Part shown: piece after piece, positions 45,957-55,084 of the stretch
Numbering within the stretch: the first letter of the stretch is position 1
Layout: every line of letters begins with the position of its first letter
From: Pseudorhodoferax sp. Leaf265
GTDB lineage: Bacteria > Pseudomonadota > Gammaproteobacteria > Burkholderiales > Burkholderiaceae_C
Direction: 5' to 3'
DNA length: 64,000 nucleotides
Assembly (NCBI RefSeq): GCF_001422365.1
Contig: NZ_LMMT01000015.1
Location: forward strand, 54,966 to 118,965
Notes under the pieces: model-generated
Told to the model about the DNA's origin: nothing
Database searches by the model: none
Seen by the model: only the letters and a program-made list of their open reading frames with translations
Position numbers and translations under genes: made by a program

Positions 45957-46955
45957 ATGAAATTCGGTGTAAAAGAACTTTGCCGCAGCTTGTTGGTCGT
46001 CGTTGGAATCGGGGTGACCCAGATGTCCTGGGCCGGCCGGTCCAATTACCAGGAGCTTTATGTGTTCGGCGACAGCCTGTCGGACACGGGTAATTCTCTG
46101 GTCGCCACGACGGCGCAGCAAATGGTGCCTGCATTGCCGCCATCCCGTTCGCCTTACGCTTCGTATTGGCAAGGGCGTTATACCAACGGGCCGGTCGCCG
46201 TCGAATATCTCTGGGATTTGATGAACCGCAAGAACGGGTCGGAACTGACGCCGTCTCTGGTACTGGACAGCCGCGTCAAGAAATCCGGCGTGAGTTTCGC
46301 CTTCGGTGGTTCCACGTCCGGGTTCAGCACGCAGTCGCCGCTGGGTTTCACCGCGCCGGGGCTGCTGGGCCAGGTCCAGCTCTTCAACACCTTGCTGGCC
46401 GGCAAGAAGGCGCCGCCCAATGCGCTGTATGTCGTCTGGAGCGGCTCGAACGACTACCTGCAAGGCATCACCAGCACACCCGCGACGGTGGTGAGCAACG
46501 TCGCGGCCTCGGTGCGGCAGCTGTATGCCATGGGTGCGCGCTCGTTCCTGGTGCCGAATCTGGCCGATTTGGGACTGACGCCTTTCGTGCAGGTCCAGAA
46601 TGCCGGCCCGGCGTTCACCCAGCTGAGCCAGGCGCACAACGCCTTGCTCCAGAGCACCCTGGAACGGCTGGGCCGGGAACTGCCGGCTGCGCGCATCGTC
46701 TCGCTCGACGTCTTTGCGCTCGGGGCCACCGTGGTCGGCTCCGGCCAGGTGTCCACCGAATTGCCGGCGCTGGAATATCTCGCACCCGGTACCGGCGCGG
46801 TCGATTGCCTTTTCCGCAATCCGGCGACCTGTGTGGATGTGAATTTCAACACCTTTTTGCCGCCATTCCTTTTCTGGGACGTGATGCACCCCACCACACA
46901 GGCGCATGGCTTGATTGGCAGCGCCATGTACCGCGCCCTGCAGAACAAACCATAA
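45957..46955 (+). CDS. GDSL-family secreted esterase/lipase
   Basis: A 332-residue exported SGNH hydrolase with a signal peptide (ends near MSWA). Block I is YVFGDSLSDTGNS (nucleophile Ser). A Gly-containing block II is near VSFAFGGSTSGF, block III Asn is in WSGSNDYL, and the Asp/His pair in FWDVMHPTTQAHG is block V. The closest look-alikes are GDSL esterases near PEP-CTERM genes. GGAGAGG precedes the ATG at 45957; an ATG 3 nt earlier is possible. The coding sequence is slightly less GC-rich than its neighbours. Confidence 0.9.
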   Translation: MKFGVKELCRSLLVVVGIGVTQMSWAGRSNYQELYVFGDSLSDTGNSLVATTAQQMVPALPPSRSPYASYWQGRYTNGPVAVEYLWDLMNRKNGSELTPSLVLDSRVKKSGVSFAFGGSTSGFSTQSPLGFTAPGLLGQVQLFNTLLAGKKAPPNALYVVWSGSNDYLQGITSTPATVVSNVAASVRQLYAMGARSFLVPNLADLGLTPFVQVQNAGPAFTQLSQAHNALLQSTLERLGRELPAARIVSLDVFALGATVVGSGQVSTELPALEYLAPGTGAVDCLFRNPATCVDVNFNTFLPPFLFWDVMHPTTQAHGLIGSAMYRALQNKP

Positions 46956-47017
46956 ATCACCGCTGGTCAGCCGATTCGTTCGCCACTTGTTTCTACGCAT
47001 GACAGGATGTTCTCGCG

Positions 47018-47227
47018 ATGGACACCATGCAGCAAATCAGAATATCGAGCGGTGAGAGCTTCATCTCCGGCAAACGTCGCTTCGATTGCGAATGGATGGA
47101 GGGTTCTCAAATGAACCGCTGGCTGTTACGGGCCAGGCTGGCCGAAGCCTTGGCAGAGCACGGCCCGCATTCGCATTGGCTTGAAACGCGGCTCAAAAGC
47201 GAGGCAGCGCAAGCCATCAGCTTGTAA
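47018..47227 (+). CDS. Small hypothetical protein
   Basis: A 69-codon frame between the GDSL esterase and a PEP-CTERM gene. The C-terminal half (MNRWLLRARLAEALAEHGPH) reads like a helical segment. No family is recognised and the ribosome binding site is poor. An internal Met at residue 32, with GGAGG shortly upstream, could be the true start of an even shorter peptide. It may be non-coding. Confidence 0.3.
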   Translation: MDTMQQIRISSGESFISGKRRFDCEWMEGSQMNRWLLRARLAEALAEHGPHSHWLETRLKSEAAQAISL

Positions 47228-47294
47228 CAGCATGGCCGGCCATTCATTGAAAGTGGTCTCGCCGCGAAATGATGTCGACAACCCGGAGTAGAAA

Positions 47295-48086
47295 ATGAAT
47301 TTGGTGAAATCAGGGCTTCTCGCCGCAGCGGCCTTCTCGGCCCTGCCGGCGTTCTCATCCCAGGTGACGCAATGGGACTACGTCGTCGACAGCGCCTTCA
47401 ACGCGGCGCAGACCACGTTCTCGGCCGGACGCGCGTCCAGCAACGGCACGGTGGCACCGTCCAACCTGCAGATCAGCTGGGGCGTGGCGAACGGCAGCGT
47501 CGGCGTGAACCGCAGCGCGCTGGAGATCTCGGCCACGCCGAGCAGCGGGGTGCTGGTGACCGACGGCGCGTCGCAGCTCGCCAACACCTACACCCACGTC
47601 AACAACGGCAACCTGGGCCGCAACAGCGTCTCGCTGCTGACGACGCAGATCGACGCGCAACTGCAGCTGCGCCCCAGCGGCTCGGGCCTGCCCTATGCCT
47701 CCTACCTGGCGAGCTACACCGTCAACTTCGCCGAAACGCCCAACGTGTCGGGCAGCTGCGTGGTGCAGGGCGCGGTCGCCTGCGACGACATCTTCGTCAT
47801 CTCCGGTTCGCTGAACGAAGCCTTCGTCTACGACGGCTTCGAGTACTTCGTGAGCTTCTTCGCGGCGCCCACGCTGGACACGCTGGACGACACCGTCTGC
47901 GCGGCCGCCGGGGCCGGCCCGGGCTGCATCGGCTTCACCACGCAGGAGTTCATGGCGACGACCGTCAACTTCAACCTGGCGATCACGAGCCGGGCCATCG
48001 AGGTGCCGGAGCCGGGTTCGATCGCCTTGCTGGGCGCGGGCCTGCTCGGGCTGGTGGGCCTGCGCCGCCGCCACCCGCGCGCCTAG
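47295..48086 (+). CDS. PEP-CTERM protein, THxN-like group
   Basis: A 263-residue exported protein. The signal peptide ends near LPAFSS. A beta-rich body contains the motif TYTHVNNGN, which matches the THxN family of PEP-CTERM proteins. The C-terminus is EVPEPGS, a hydrophobic helix (LLGAGLLGLVGL), then RRRHPRA. It is sorted and cleaved by an exosortase encoded elsewhere. Its stop overlaps the stop of the convergent IclR gene by a few bases. Confidence 0.9.
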   Translation: MNLVKSGLLAAAAFSALPAFSSQVTQWDYVVDSAFNAAQTTFSAGRASSNGTVAPSNLQISWGVANGSVGVNRSALEISATPSSGVLVTDGASQLANTYTHVNNGNLGRNSVSLLTTQIDAQLQLRPSGSGLPYASYLASYTVNFAETPNVSGSCVVQGAVACDDIFVISGSLNEAFVYDGFEYFVSFFAAPTLDTLDDTVCAAAGAGPGCIGFTTQEFMATTVNFNLAITSRAIEVPEPGSIALLGAGLLGLVGLRRRHPRA

Positions 48087-49693
48087 GTCGCGAGCGCTGC
48101 CTCGAGCTCGTGCACGAGCTCGGTCAGCGCGCTGCCCAGCGCCAGCACCTTGCGCGCGGGCAGCGGTTGCGGCGCCAGCACGCCGCAGTTCAGCACGAAG
48201 CGGATCGCGTCCACGGGCTGCGCGAAGGGCACGGCCACGGCCTCGATCTCGGGCCGGAAGTCGCGTGAGCTGCAATGGCCGTGGCGCGCGAACTGCGCCA
48301 TGGCGCGCTCGACCACGCCCGCATGCCGGCGCGCAGCGGCCGGGTCGCGCACGGCGATCTCGTTGAGCGCGGCGCGGCGCTCGGCCGGGCGCGCGCCGCA
48401 GAGCCAGGCGCGGCCCATGGCGGTGGCCAGCATGGGCATCACGGCGCCGGTGTCGGGTGGCAGCAGCCGGCCGTCGGTGCGCCAGGCGGTCTGCACGTAG
48501 ACCATGCCGGCCTGGTGGCGCAGGCCCAGCGACACCGCCCCACCGATCTTCTGCGACAGCGCCAGCATGCCCGGCCGCGCCAGCGCGCGCAGGCGCAGGC
48601 CGGCCAGCATGGGGTAGGCAATGGCCACGGTGCCCGCACCCAGGCGGTAGCCGCTGCCGCCCAGCGGGTCGCGCCGCAGCAGGCCCAGTTGCACCAGCGT
48701 GTAGGTGAGCCGCACCACGGTCTGCGGCGACAGGCCGAGCCGGCGCGCGAGCTGGGCGTTGCCCAGCACTTCGTCGCCGGGCTGGAAGCAGGCCAGCAGG
48801 TCCAGCCCGCGCGCCAGCGTCTGCGCGGCGGCGTTGGCGGGATCGTCGGCAGCGCGGCGCCGCGCCGGGGCCGGTGCGGGCGGTGGTGGCCAGGCGGCCG
48901 TGGGTGGCACGGCGCTGGCGGACTCGGCCCGCCATTCCTGCTCGATGTGCCGGGCCAGCGCCAGCAGCCTCGGGGCGACGCGCTCGGCCAGTTCGCCAGG
49001 GGCCAGGCGCCGCGCCGGCAGGCCGCAGTTGAGCACCAGGCGTTCGCCGCCCAGGCGCACGTCCAGCGGCACTGCCACGGCGTGCACGTCGCGCTGGAAA
49101 TGCCCGGGCGAGAAGCACAGGCCGTGCTGCGCGAGATCGCGACTGGCCTGGGCCAGCGCGGGCGCCCAGGCCGCGAGCTGGGCCGGTGCGTGCGCGCGCA
49201 GCGCGGCGAGCGCCTCGGCGCGTTCGGCGGGCGCGGCGCTGGCCAGCCAGGCGCGGCCGACCGCGCTGGCCAGCAGCGGCAGGGCCGCGCCCACGTCGGG
49301 CTTGAAGGCCGAGGGCTGGTGCCAGCGGCAGGTCTCCACATAGACCATGTGGCGGTGGTTGCGCATGGCCAGCGAGACCGCGCCGCCCAGCTCCTCGGCC
49401 AACTGGCCCATCGGCAGCCGCGCGAGCCGGCGCACGCCCAGGCTGGCCAGCAGCGGGTAGCCCAGCGTGAGCGCGCTGCTGCCCAGCCGGTAGCGCCGCG
49501 TGCCAGCGTCGAACAGCAGCAGGCCGCGCGCGAGCAGCTGCGTGCTCAGGCGCGAGATGCTGGCCTTGGACAGGCCGGTGCGCTCGGCCAGCTGCTTGTT
49601 GGACAGGCCGGCCGGCGCGTCGGCGAAGGCGTCGAGCAGGGCCAGGCCGTGGGCGAGGCTGCTGGCGTAGCGGGGATCGGTGGCGGCTGGCAC
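48083..49693 (-). CDS. Double-length IclR family regulator (two IclR units in one chain)
   Basis: About 536 residues, twice the normal IclR length. Unit 1 has a winged HTH (LSNKQLAERTGLSKASISRL) and an effector domain ending in LALARHIEQEWR. A Pro/Ala-rich linker follows. Unit 2 has its own HTH (LGNAQLARRLGLSPQTVVRL) and a second effector domain ending in LTELVHELEAALA. Both units keep the family YVxT...P.GAxxPLLAxAxGRAWL-type core. The start is uncertain: GTG 49693 fits the usual N-terminus, while GTG 49753 gives 20 more residues. It is divergent from a CoA-transferase operon, which it probably controls. Confidence 0.85.
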   Translation of the reverse strand: MPAATDPRYASSLAHGLALLDAFADAPAGLSNKQLAERTGLSKASISRLSTQLLARGLLLFDAGTRRYRLGSSALTLGYPLLASLGVRRLARLPMGQLAEELGGAVSLAMRNHRHMVYVETCRWHQPSAFKPDVGAALPLLASAVGRAWLASAAPAERAEALAALRAHAPAQLAAWAPALAQASRDLAQHGLCFSPGHFQRDVHAVAVPLDVRLGGERLVLNCGLPARRLAPGELAERVAPRLLALARHIEQEWRAESASAVPPTAAWPPPPAPAPARRRAADDPANAAAQTLARGLDLLACFQPGDEVLGNAQLARRLGLSPQTVVRLTYTLVQLGLLRRDPLGGSGYRLGAGTVAIAYPMLAGLRLRALARPGMLALSQKIGGAVSLGLRHQAGMVYVQTAWRTDGRLLPPDTGAVMPMLATAMGRAWLCGARPAERRAALNEIAVRDPAAARRHAGVVERAMAQFARHGHCSSRDFRPEIEAVAVPFAQPVDAIRFVLNCGVLAPQPLPARKVLALGSALTELVHELEAALAT

Positions 49694-49827
49694 GCGTTCA
49701 ATATAGCGAAACAAGGATTGGCCCGGCGGTGGTGCCGAACCTAAGCTGCGCACCGGATTCCCCCCCGAACGACAGGAGACCCGAGGATGCGAGCGAACGA
49801 CCGTGCAGCGCTGCGAGAGGCCGCGCC

Positions 49828-51030
49828 ATGAACCATGCCACGCGCAATCAAGCGCAAGGCCCGCTGGCCGGCCTGCGCATCCTGGACATGGCCACCGTGG
49901 TGGCCGCTCCGTTCGGCGCCACGCTGTGCGCGGATGCAGGCGCCGAGGTCGTCAAGCTCGAGCTGCCCGAGGGCAACGACCCGCTGCGCGGCCTGGCGCC
50001 CACGGGCCTGTACTGGAAGGTGCTGAACCGCGGCAAGGCCGGCATCTCGCTGGACGTGCGCAAGCCCGAGGGGCGCGCGCTGTTCCTGCAGCTCATCGCG
50101 GGCTTCGACATCCTGGTGGAGAACTTCCGCCCCGGCACGCTGGACCGCTGGGGCCTGGACTGGGCCACGCTGCAGGCAGCCAACCCGCGCCTGTCGGTGC
50201 TGCGGCTCACGGGCTTCGGCCAGACCGGGCCGTATGCGGACCGGCCCGGCTTCGCGCGCATCTTCGAAGCCATGGGCGGGCTGGCCCACCTGACGGGCGA
50301 GGCTGGCGGCAACCCGCTGCACATCAACTTCCCGCTGGGCGATGCGGTGGCCGGCCTGTTCGGCGCGTTCGCCATCGCCAGCCTGGCGGCCGAGCGCGCG
50401 CGCGACCCGCAGGCGCCGGGCCGCGAGGTCGACCTCTCGGCCACCGAGGCGCTGCTGCGCGTGCTGGAGCCGCTGGCGGCCGAGCATGAATGCCTGGGCG
50501 AGGTGCGCGGCCGCACCGGCGCGCGTGCCAGCTACACGGCGCCGTCCAACATCTACCGCACGCAGGACGGCCTGTGGATCACCCTCGTGGGCTCGTCGGA
50601 CGCGATCTTCCGCCGGCTCTGCACGGCCATGGGGGAGCCCGGGCTGGCCGACGATGCGCGCTTCGCGAGCAACCCGCAGCGCATGCGGCACCTGGACCAG
50701 ATCGACGGTGCCATCGCGCAGTGGTTCGCCACGCAGGACTACGCGGGGCTGGCCGCGCTGCTGGAGGCGCACGGCGTGCCTTTCAGCAAGATCTATTCGA
50801 TCGCCGATGTGCTGGACGACCCGCATTTCCAGGCGCGCGAGGCCTTCTGGCGCCTGCCCGACGCCGAGTTGGGCTCGCTGCCCGCGCCGGCCGCGGTGCC
50901 GCGCTTCGGCCACAACCCGCCACCGCCGCGCACCGGTCCGGCCTGCGGCGAGCACAACGCCACGGTCTACGGCGCGCTGGGTCTCACGGCCGGCGACCTG
51001 GCCACGCTGCGCGCCGCCCACGTCATCTGA
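49828..51030 (+). CDS. CaiB/BaiF family CoA-transferase
   Basis: A 400-residue family III CoA-transferase that moves CoA between carboxylic acids through an aspartyl-CoA thioester. The N-terminal LAGLRILDMATVVAAPFGA is typical, as are LNRGKAGISLDVRKPEG and NFRPGTLDRWGLDW; the catalytic Asp is expected near GEVDLSATE-like or PLGDAVAG segments. GAGAGG precedes the ATG by 8 nt. It is the first gene of an operon with an acyl-CoA dehydrogenase and a Bug receptor, suggesting uptake, activation and oxidation of an organic acid. Confidence 0.93.
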   Translation: MNHATRNQAQGPLAGLRILDMATVVAAPFGATLCADAGAEVVKLELPEGNDPLRGLAPTGLYWKVLNRGKAGISLDVRKPEGRALFLQLIAGFDILVENFRPGTLDRWGLDWATLQAANPRLSVLRLTGFGQTGPYADRPGFARIFEAMGGLAHLTGEAGGNPLHINFPLGDAVAGLFGAFAIASLAAERARDPQAPGREVDLSATEALLRVLEPLAAEHECLGEVRGRTGARASYTAPSNIYRTQDGLWITLVGSSDAIFRRLCTAMGEPGLADDARFASNPQRMRHLDQIDGAIAQWFATQDYAGLAALLEAHGVPFSKIYSIADVLDDPHFQAREAFWRLPDAELGSLPAPAAVPRFGHNPPPPRTGPACGEHNATVYGALGLTAGDLATLRAAHVI

Positions 51031-51044
51031 ACAGGAGCTTGTCC

Positions 51045-52214
51045 ATGATCCGCGATCCCCAGGCCTTCGGCGAACTGCTGGCCAACGTGCGCCGCCAGGT
51101 GCGCGAGAAGATGATCCCGCGCGAGGCCGAGGTCGAGCGCCTCGACGCCGTGCCCGACGACCTCGTGGCCGAGCTGGCCGCGAGCGGCTATTTCGGCTGG
51201 TCCATTCCCGAGGCCTACGGCGGCGCCGGCATGACGACCGAGGAATTGGTGCTGGCGGCGATGGAGCTGTCGCAGGCCAGCGTGGCCTTCCGCGCGCGCG
51301 TGGGCACCAACACCGGCATCGGCTCGGAGGCGCTGGTGGCCGACGGCACGCCGGCGCAGAAGGACCGCTACCTGCCGCGCATGGCGCGCGGCGAGTTGAC
51401 GGGCTGCTTCGCGCTGACCGAGCCCGAGGCCGGCTCGGACGCCGTGGCGCTGCAGACCAGCGCGGTGCGCGACGGCGACCACTACGTGCTGAACGGCAGC
51501 AAGTGCTTCATCACCAACGCGCCCATCGCCGGTCTGTTCACGGTGATGGCGCGCACGGATGCGAACGACCGCTCGGCGCGCGGCATCTCGGCCTTCCTGG
51601 TCGAGCGCGGGACGCCGGGCCTGTCCACCGGCGTGCCCTACGACAAGATGGGCCAGGCCGGCTCGCCGGTGTCGGAGGTGCATTTCGACCACTGCCGCGT
51701 GCACGCCGACCAGATCGTGGGCGGCGCCGGCAACACGGGCAACGGATTCAAGACCGCGATGAAGGTGCTGAACAAGCAGCGCATCCACCTGGCCGCGCTG
51801 TGCACCGGTCCGGCGATCCGCATGCTCGACGAGGCCGTGGCCCACACGGCGCAGCGCCAGCAGTTCGGCCAGGCCGTGGCGGGCTTCCAGCTGGTGCAGG
51901 CGCTGATCGCCGATTGCCAGACCGAGATCCACGCCGCGCGTGCGCTGATCCTGGAGACGGCGCGCGCCCGCGATGCCGGCGAGGACGTGACCATGCAGGC
52001 CTCCATGTGCAAGTACTTCGCCTCGGAGATGTGCGGCCGCGTGGCCGACCGCTGCGTGCAGATGCTGGGCGGGCTGGGCTTCATCCGCGGCCACGCCATC
52101 GAGCGCTTCTACCGTGACGTGCGGCTGTTCCGCCTGTACGAGGGCACGAGCCAGATCCACCAGCTCAACATCGCCAAGCGCACGCTGGCACGCGCCGGGC
52201 ACGACCTGCGCTGA
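51045..52214 (+). CDS. Acyl-CoA dehydrogenase
   Basis: A 389-residue FAD-dependent acyl-CoA dehydrogenase. It has FALTEPEAGSDAVALQT and NGSKCFITNAPIA in the middle domain, and QMLGGLGFIRGHAIERFYRD plus RLYEGTSQIHQLNIAKR in the C-terminal domain. The catalytic Glu is the one in YEGTSQIH (short/medium-chain type). It lies 14 nt after the CoA-transferase with AGGAG upstream of its ATG. It should oxidise the CoA ester made by that enzyme; chain specificity unknown. Confidence 0.95.
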   Translation: MIRDPQAFGELLANVRRQVREKMIPREAEVERLDAVPDDLVAELAASGYFGWSIPEAYGGAGMTTEELVLAAMELSQASVAFRARVGTNTGIGSEALVADGTPAQKDRYLPRMARGELTGCFALTEPEAGSDAVALQTSAVRDGDHYVLNGSKCFITNAPIAGLFTVMARTDANDRSARGISAFLVERGTPGLSTGVPYDKMGQAGSPVSEVHFDHCRVHADQIVGGAGNTGNGFKTAMKVLNKQRIHLAALCTGPAIRMLDEAVAHTAQRQQFGQAVAGFQLVQALIADCQTEIHAARALILETARARDAGEDVTMQASMCKYFASEMCGRVADRCVQMLGGLGFIRGHAIERFYRDVRLFRLYEGTSQIHQLNIAKRTLARAGHDLR

Positions 52215-52239
52215 ACGCAGACACCACAAGGAGACCGAC

Positions 52240-53229
52240 ATGCGAGCACTGAAAACCACCACGGCGTGCACGCGCCGCGCCGCCGCTGCCGCACTGCTGG
52301 CCCTGGCCGGCGTGTTGCCCATGGCCCAGGCCGCCGACTACCCGGACAAGCCCGTGCGCATCATCGTGCCCTACGCGCCGGGCGGCGGTGCCGACACCGC
52401 AGCACGGGCCATCGGCCAGCGGCTGACGGAGGTCTTCGGCCAAAGCTTCATCGTCGAGAACAAGGCCGGCGCCGCGACGCAGACCGGCACGCTCGCGGTG
52501 GTGCGCGCCGCGCCCGACGGCTACACGCTGCTGCTGGGCACGGCCAACCTGGCGACCAATGCCGTGCTGTTCGACAAGCTGCCCTACGACGCGCAGCGCG
52601 ACCTGGCGCCGATCTCGCTGATCACCAAGGCGCCGGTCTACGTGGTGGTCCATGCCGAGTCGCCCGTGAAGGACCTGAAGGGCCTGATCGCCCAGACCCG
52701 CAGCACCAAGGACGGACTCAGCTACGGCACGGCCGGCAACGGCAGCATCCCGCACCTGGCGGGCGAGCTGTTCCGCGCGAGCACCGACGCGCGGCTGCTG
52801 CACGTGCCGTACAAGGGCAGTTCGGAGGCGGTGGCGGCGCTGGTGGGCAAGCAGATCGACCTGAGCTTCGACAACCTGCCGCCCACCAACAGCATGATCA
52901 AGGCGGGCAAGCTGCGCCCGCTGGCCGTGGCCGCCGCCAGACGCAGCGCGCTGCTGCCCGAGGTGCCGACCACGGGCGAGCTGGGCGTGCCGATGGAGGC
53001 CTCGTCCTGGTGGGGCCTGCTGGCGCCGGCCGGCACACCGCCGGCCATCGTCGCCAAACTCAACAAGGCCATGGTCGAGGCACTGGCCACACCGCAGATG
53101 CGCGAGCACCTGGCGCGCCTGGGCATCGAGCCCGAGAGCTGCAGCCCGGCGGAGTTCACGGCACTGATCAAGGCGGAGACCGAGAAGTGGGGCCGCGTCG
53201 CCAAGTCCGCCAGCATCAAGGCGGATTGA
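52240..53229 (+). CDS. Tripartite tricarboxylate transporter (Bug family) substrate-binding protein
   Basis: A 329-residue periplasmic receptor. The signal peptide is cleaved near MAQA. Family motifs are PDKPVRIIVPYAPGGGADT, VENKAGAATQTGT, GTAGNGSIPHLAGELF and VPYKGSSEA. AAGGAG lies 6 nt before the ATG. As the third gene of the CaiB/acyl-CoA dehydrogenase operon it probably delivers the operon's organic acid; TctAB membrane components are not encoded here. Confidence 0.93.
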   Translation: MRALKTTTACTRRAAAAALLALAGVLPMAQAADYPDKPVRIIVPYAPGGGADTAARAIGQRLTEVFGQSFIVENKAGAATQTGTLAVVRAAPDGYTLLLGTANLATNAVLFDKLPYDAQRDLAPISLITKAPVYVVVHAESPVKDLKGLIAQTRSTKDGLSYGTAGNGSIPHLAGELFRASTDARLLHVPYKGSSEAVAALVGKQIDLSFDNLPPTNSMIKAGKLRPLAVAAARRSALLPEVPTTGELGVPMEASSWWGLLAPAGTPPAIVAKLNKAMVEALATPQMREHLARLGIEPESCSPAEFTALIKAETEKWGRVAKSASIKAD

Positions 53230-53419
53230 ATGCAAGCACCCCGCTTGAATGGCTCACTCCGTGTAGCCCTTCCATCCCCCTCGAGGGGCGCCGCCAGCGG
53301 CCGGGCCGAGCCTGTTGCGCGGCGTCTGCTGGCGTGGCCTGCTCCGCGGCCATGCGACCCATGTCCTGCAAGGCGGTGCTGTGCCCGGCCGGTGGCGCGC
53401 AAGGTCAAGGGAGAGAACG

Positions 53420-54412
53420 ATGTCTTCTGAACGGTTTCGCGCATTCCGGCTGCACCGCGAGACGGCCGACGGTCCCGTGGCCGGCCGCTTCGTCGAGCTC
53501 GGCGTGGACGATCTCTCGCCCGGCGATCTGCTGGTGCGCGTGGCCTACACCAGCATCAACTACAAGGACGCGCTGGCCGCGGCCGGCCTGAACCAGATCG
53601 TGCGCCAGTACCCGCGCATCGGCGGCATCGACCTGGCGGGGCAGGTGGTGCAGTCCGGCGACCCGCGCTTCGCGCCGGGCGACGCGGTGGTGGTGCATGG
53701 CTTCGGCATCGGCGTGGACCACGACGGCGGCCATGCCGAGTTCGCCCGCGTGCGCGCGGACTGGGCGCTGCCGCTGCCGGCGGGGCTGAGCCTGGAAGAG
53801 GCCGGCACGTTGGGCGTGGCCGGCTACACGGCCGCGCTCAGCGTGCATTGGATGGAGCACAACGGCCTGGCGCCGGGCGGCCTGCCGGTGGTGGTGACGG
53901 GGGCCAGCGGCGGCGTGGGCAGCGTCGCCATCGACATCCTGGCCGGGCGCGGCTACGAGGTGGTGGCGGTCAGCGGCAAGGGCGATGCCGACGGCTACCT
54001 GCGCTCGCTGGGCGCGGCGCGCGTGCTGGCGCCGGACGTGGCCGCGGGCGCGGGCCGTGCGCTGGACAAGGCGCAGTGGGCCGGCGCGGTCGACGCCGTG
54101 GGCGGCCAGATGCTGGCCTGGCTGCTGCGCAGTGCGGCGCCCGAGGCGGTGATCACGAGCTTCGGCAATGCCGGCGGCGCCGAGCTGCACACCACGGTGC
54201 TGCCGCTGATCCTGCGCGGCGTGCGGCTGATCGGCATCAACGCCAACAGCCCGATGCCGCTGCGCCAGGCCGTGTGGGCGCGGCTGGCCAGCGACTACAG
54301 GCCGCGCCACCTGGCGCGCGTGGCGCAGCAGACGCCGTTCGCGCAGCTGCCCGAGGCCATGGCGCGCATGCGCGAGCGCGGCACGCGCGGGCGCATGGTG
54401 GTGGGCTTCTAG
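53420..54412 (+). CDS. acuI: Acrylyl-CoA reductase / MDR family oxidoreductase (AcuI/YhdH)
   Basis: A 330-residue zinc-independent medium-chain reductase. The AcuI/YhdH hallmarks are YTSINYKDALAAAG near residue 45, the Rossmann motif VTGASGGVGSVAIDIL, and the C-terminal RGRMVVGF. AcuI reduces acryloyl-CoA to propionyl-CoA with NADPH; other enoyl-CoA thioesters are possible. GGGAGAG precedes the ATG. It is separated from the Bug gene by 190 bp but lies in the same direction and pathway context. Confidence 0.88.
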   Translation: MSSERFRAFRLHRETADGPVAGRFVELGVDDLSPGDLLVRVAYTSINYKDALAAAGLNQIVRQYPRIGGIDLAGQVVQSGDPRFAPGDAVVVHGFGIGVDHDGGHAEFARVRADWALPLPAGLSLEEAGTLGVAGYTAALSVHWMEHNGLAPGGLPVVVTGASGGVGSVAIDILAGRGYEVVAVSGKGDADGYLRSLGAARVLAPDVAAGAGRALDKAQWAGAVDAVGGQMLAWLLRSAAPEAVITSFGNAGGAELHTTVLPLILRGVRLIGINANSPMPLRQAVWARLASDYRPRHLARVAQQTPFAQLPEAMARMRERGTRGRMVVGF

Positions 54413-54640
54413 CGCAGCCGTCGCCGGCCCCAGCCCAGGCCGACGAGGCCCAGCCCGAGCAGTGGGGACCGGATTCGGTGGCGCCGACCGTGGTCGAGCC
54501 GTACTGCTGGAAGCAAATGGCCTGGTTCTGGCCGCGCGTGTTGGAGCCCAGCAGGCTGCCGGCGATGGTGTGCCAGGCAGGTGAGGAAGCTGCCCCAGCG
54601 GCCTGTACTACCATGGCCGGCCGCTGAACCCGCCAACACG
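54409..54640 (-). pseudogene. Possible remnant of a PEP-CTERM gene tail
   Basis: On the minus strand, right behind acuI (convergent), the frame ends LLGLGLVGLGWGRRRLR, which has the shape of a PEP-CTERM hydrophobic helix with its basic tail. The preceding PEP box and protein body are not in frame, although the neighbouring frame reads like exported-protein sequence (NQAICFQQYGSTTVGATESG). This suggests the 3' end of a frameshifted, truncated PEP-CTERM gene. Weak evidence. Confidence 0.35.
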
Positions 54641-55084
54641 ATGCCCATGCGCCCCATTCCCGCGCTGGCCTGCTCGGCCCTGCTGCTGCTCCTGCCCGGC
54701 CTGGCCACGGCCCAGAAGATCGAGGTCGACCGCGAGACCTACCTGGCGCGCTGCACCGCGCTGCTTTACCCGCTGGACGAACTGCTGCTGAGCCGGCTGT
54801 CCAAAGAGAACGGCTTCGGCGCCAAGTCGCTGGGCTACCTGCGCGCCACGCGCGACGTGTGCGGCTGCAGCTTCGAGCAGGCCCAGCTGGCGCTCAGCCC
54901 GCGCCGGCTGTTGCTGTTCGCGCACCGCGGCTTCGAGCCCGTGGAGCAGGGCATCGGCCAGCTGTTCGAGCCGGCCGACCGCGAGGCGGTGGCCAAGTTC
55001 GAGAAGGAGCACAAGGGCTACCGGCGCTGCGCCGAGACCTTCGAGCGGCGCGTGGACGAACTGTCGGACGCCACGCAGCGCTAG
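54641..55084 (+). CDS. Hypothetical exported protein
   Basis: A 147-residue protein with a clear signal peptide (cleavage near ATAQ). The mature part has four cysteines (RCTALLYPLD, RDVCGCSF, RRCAE) and is predicted to be helical. No family is recognised; the cysteine pattern would allow two disulfides in the periplasm. Its stop overlaps that of the convergent diguanylate cyclase gene. The ATG at 54641 is chosen because it opens the signal peptide directly. Confidence 0.72.
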   Translation: MPMRPIPALACSALLLLLPGLATAQKIEVDRETYLARCTALLYPLDELLLSRLSKENGFGAKSLGYLRATRDVCGCSFEQAQLALSPRRLLLFAHRGFEPVEQGIGQLFEPADREAVAKFEKEHKGYRRCAETFERRVDELSDATQR

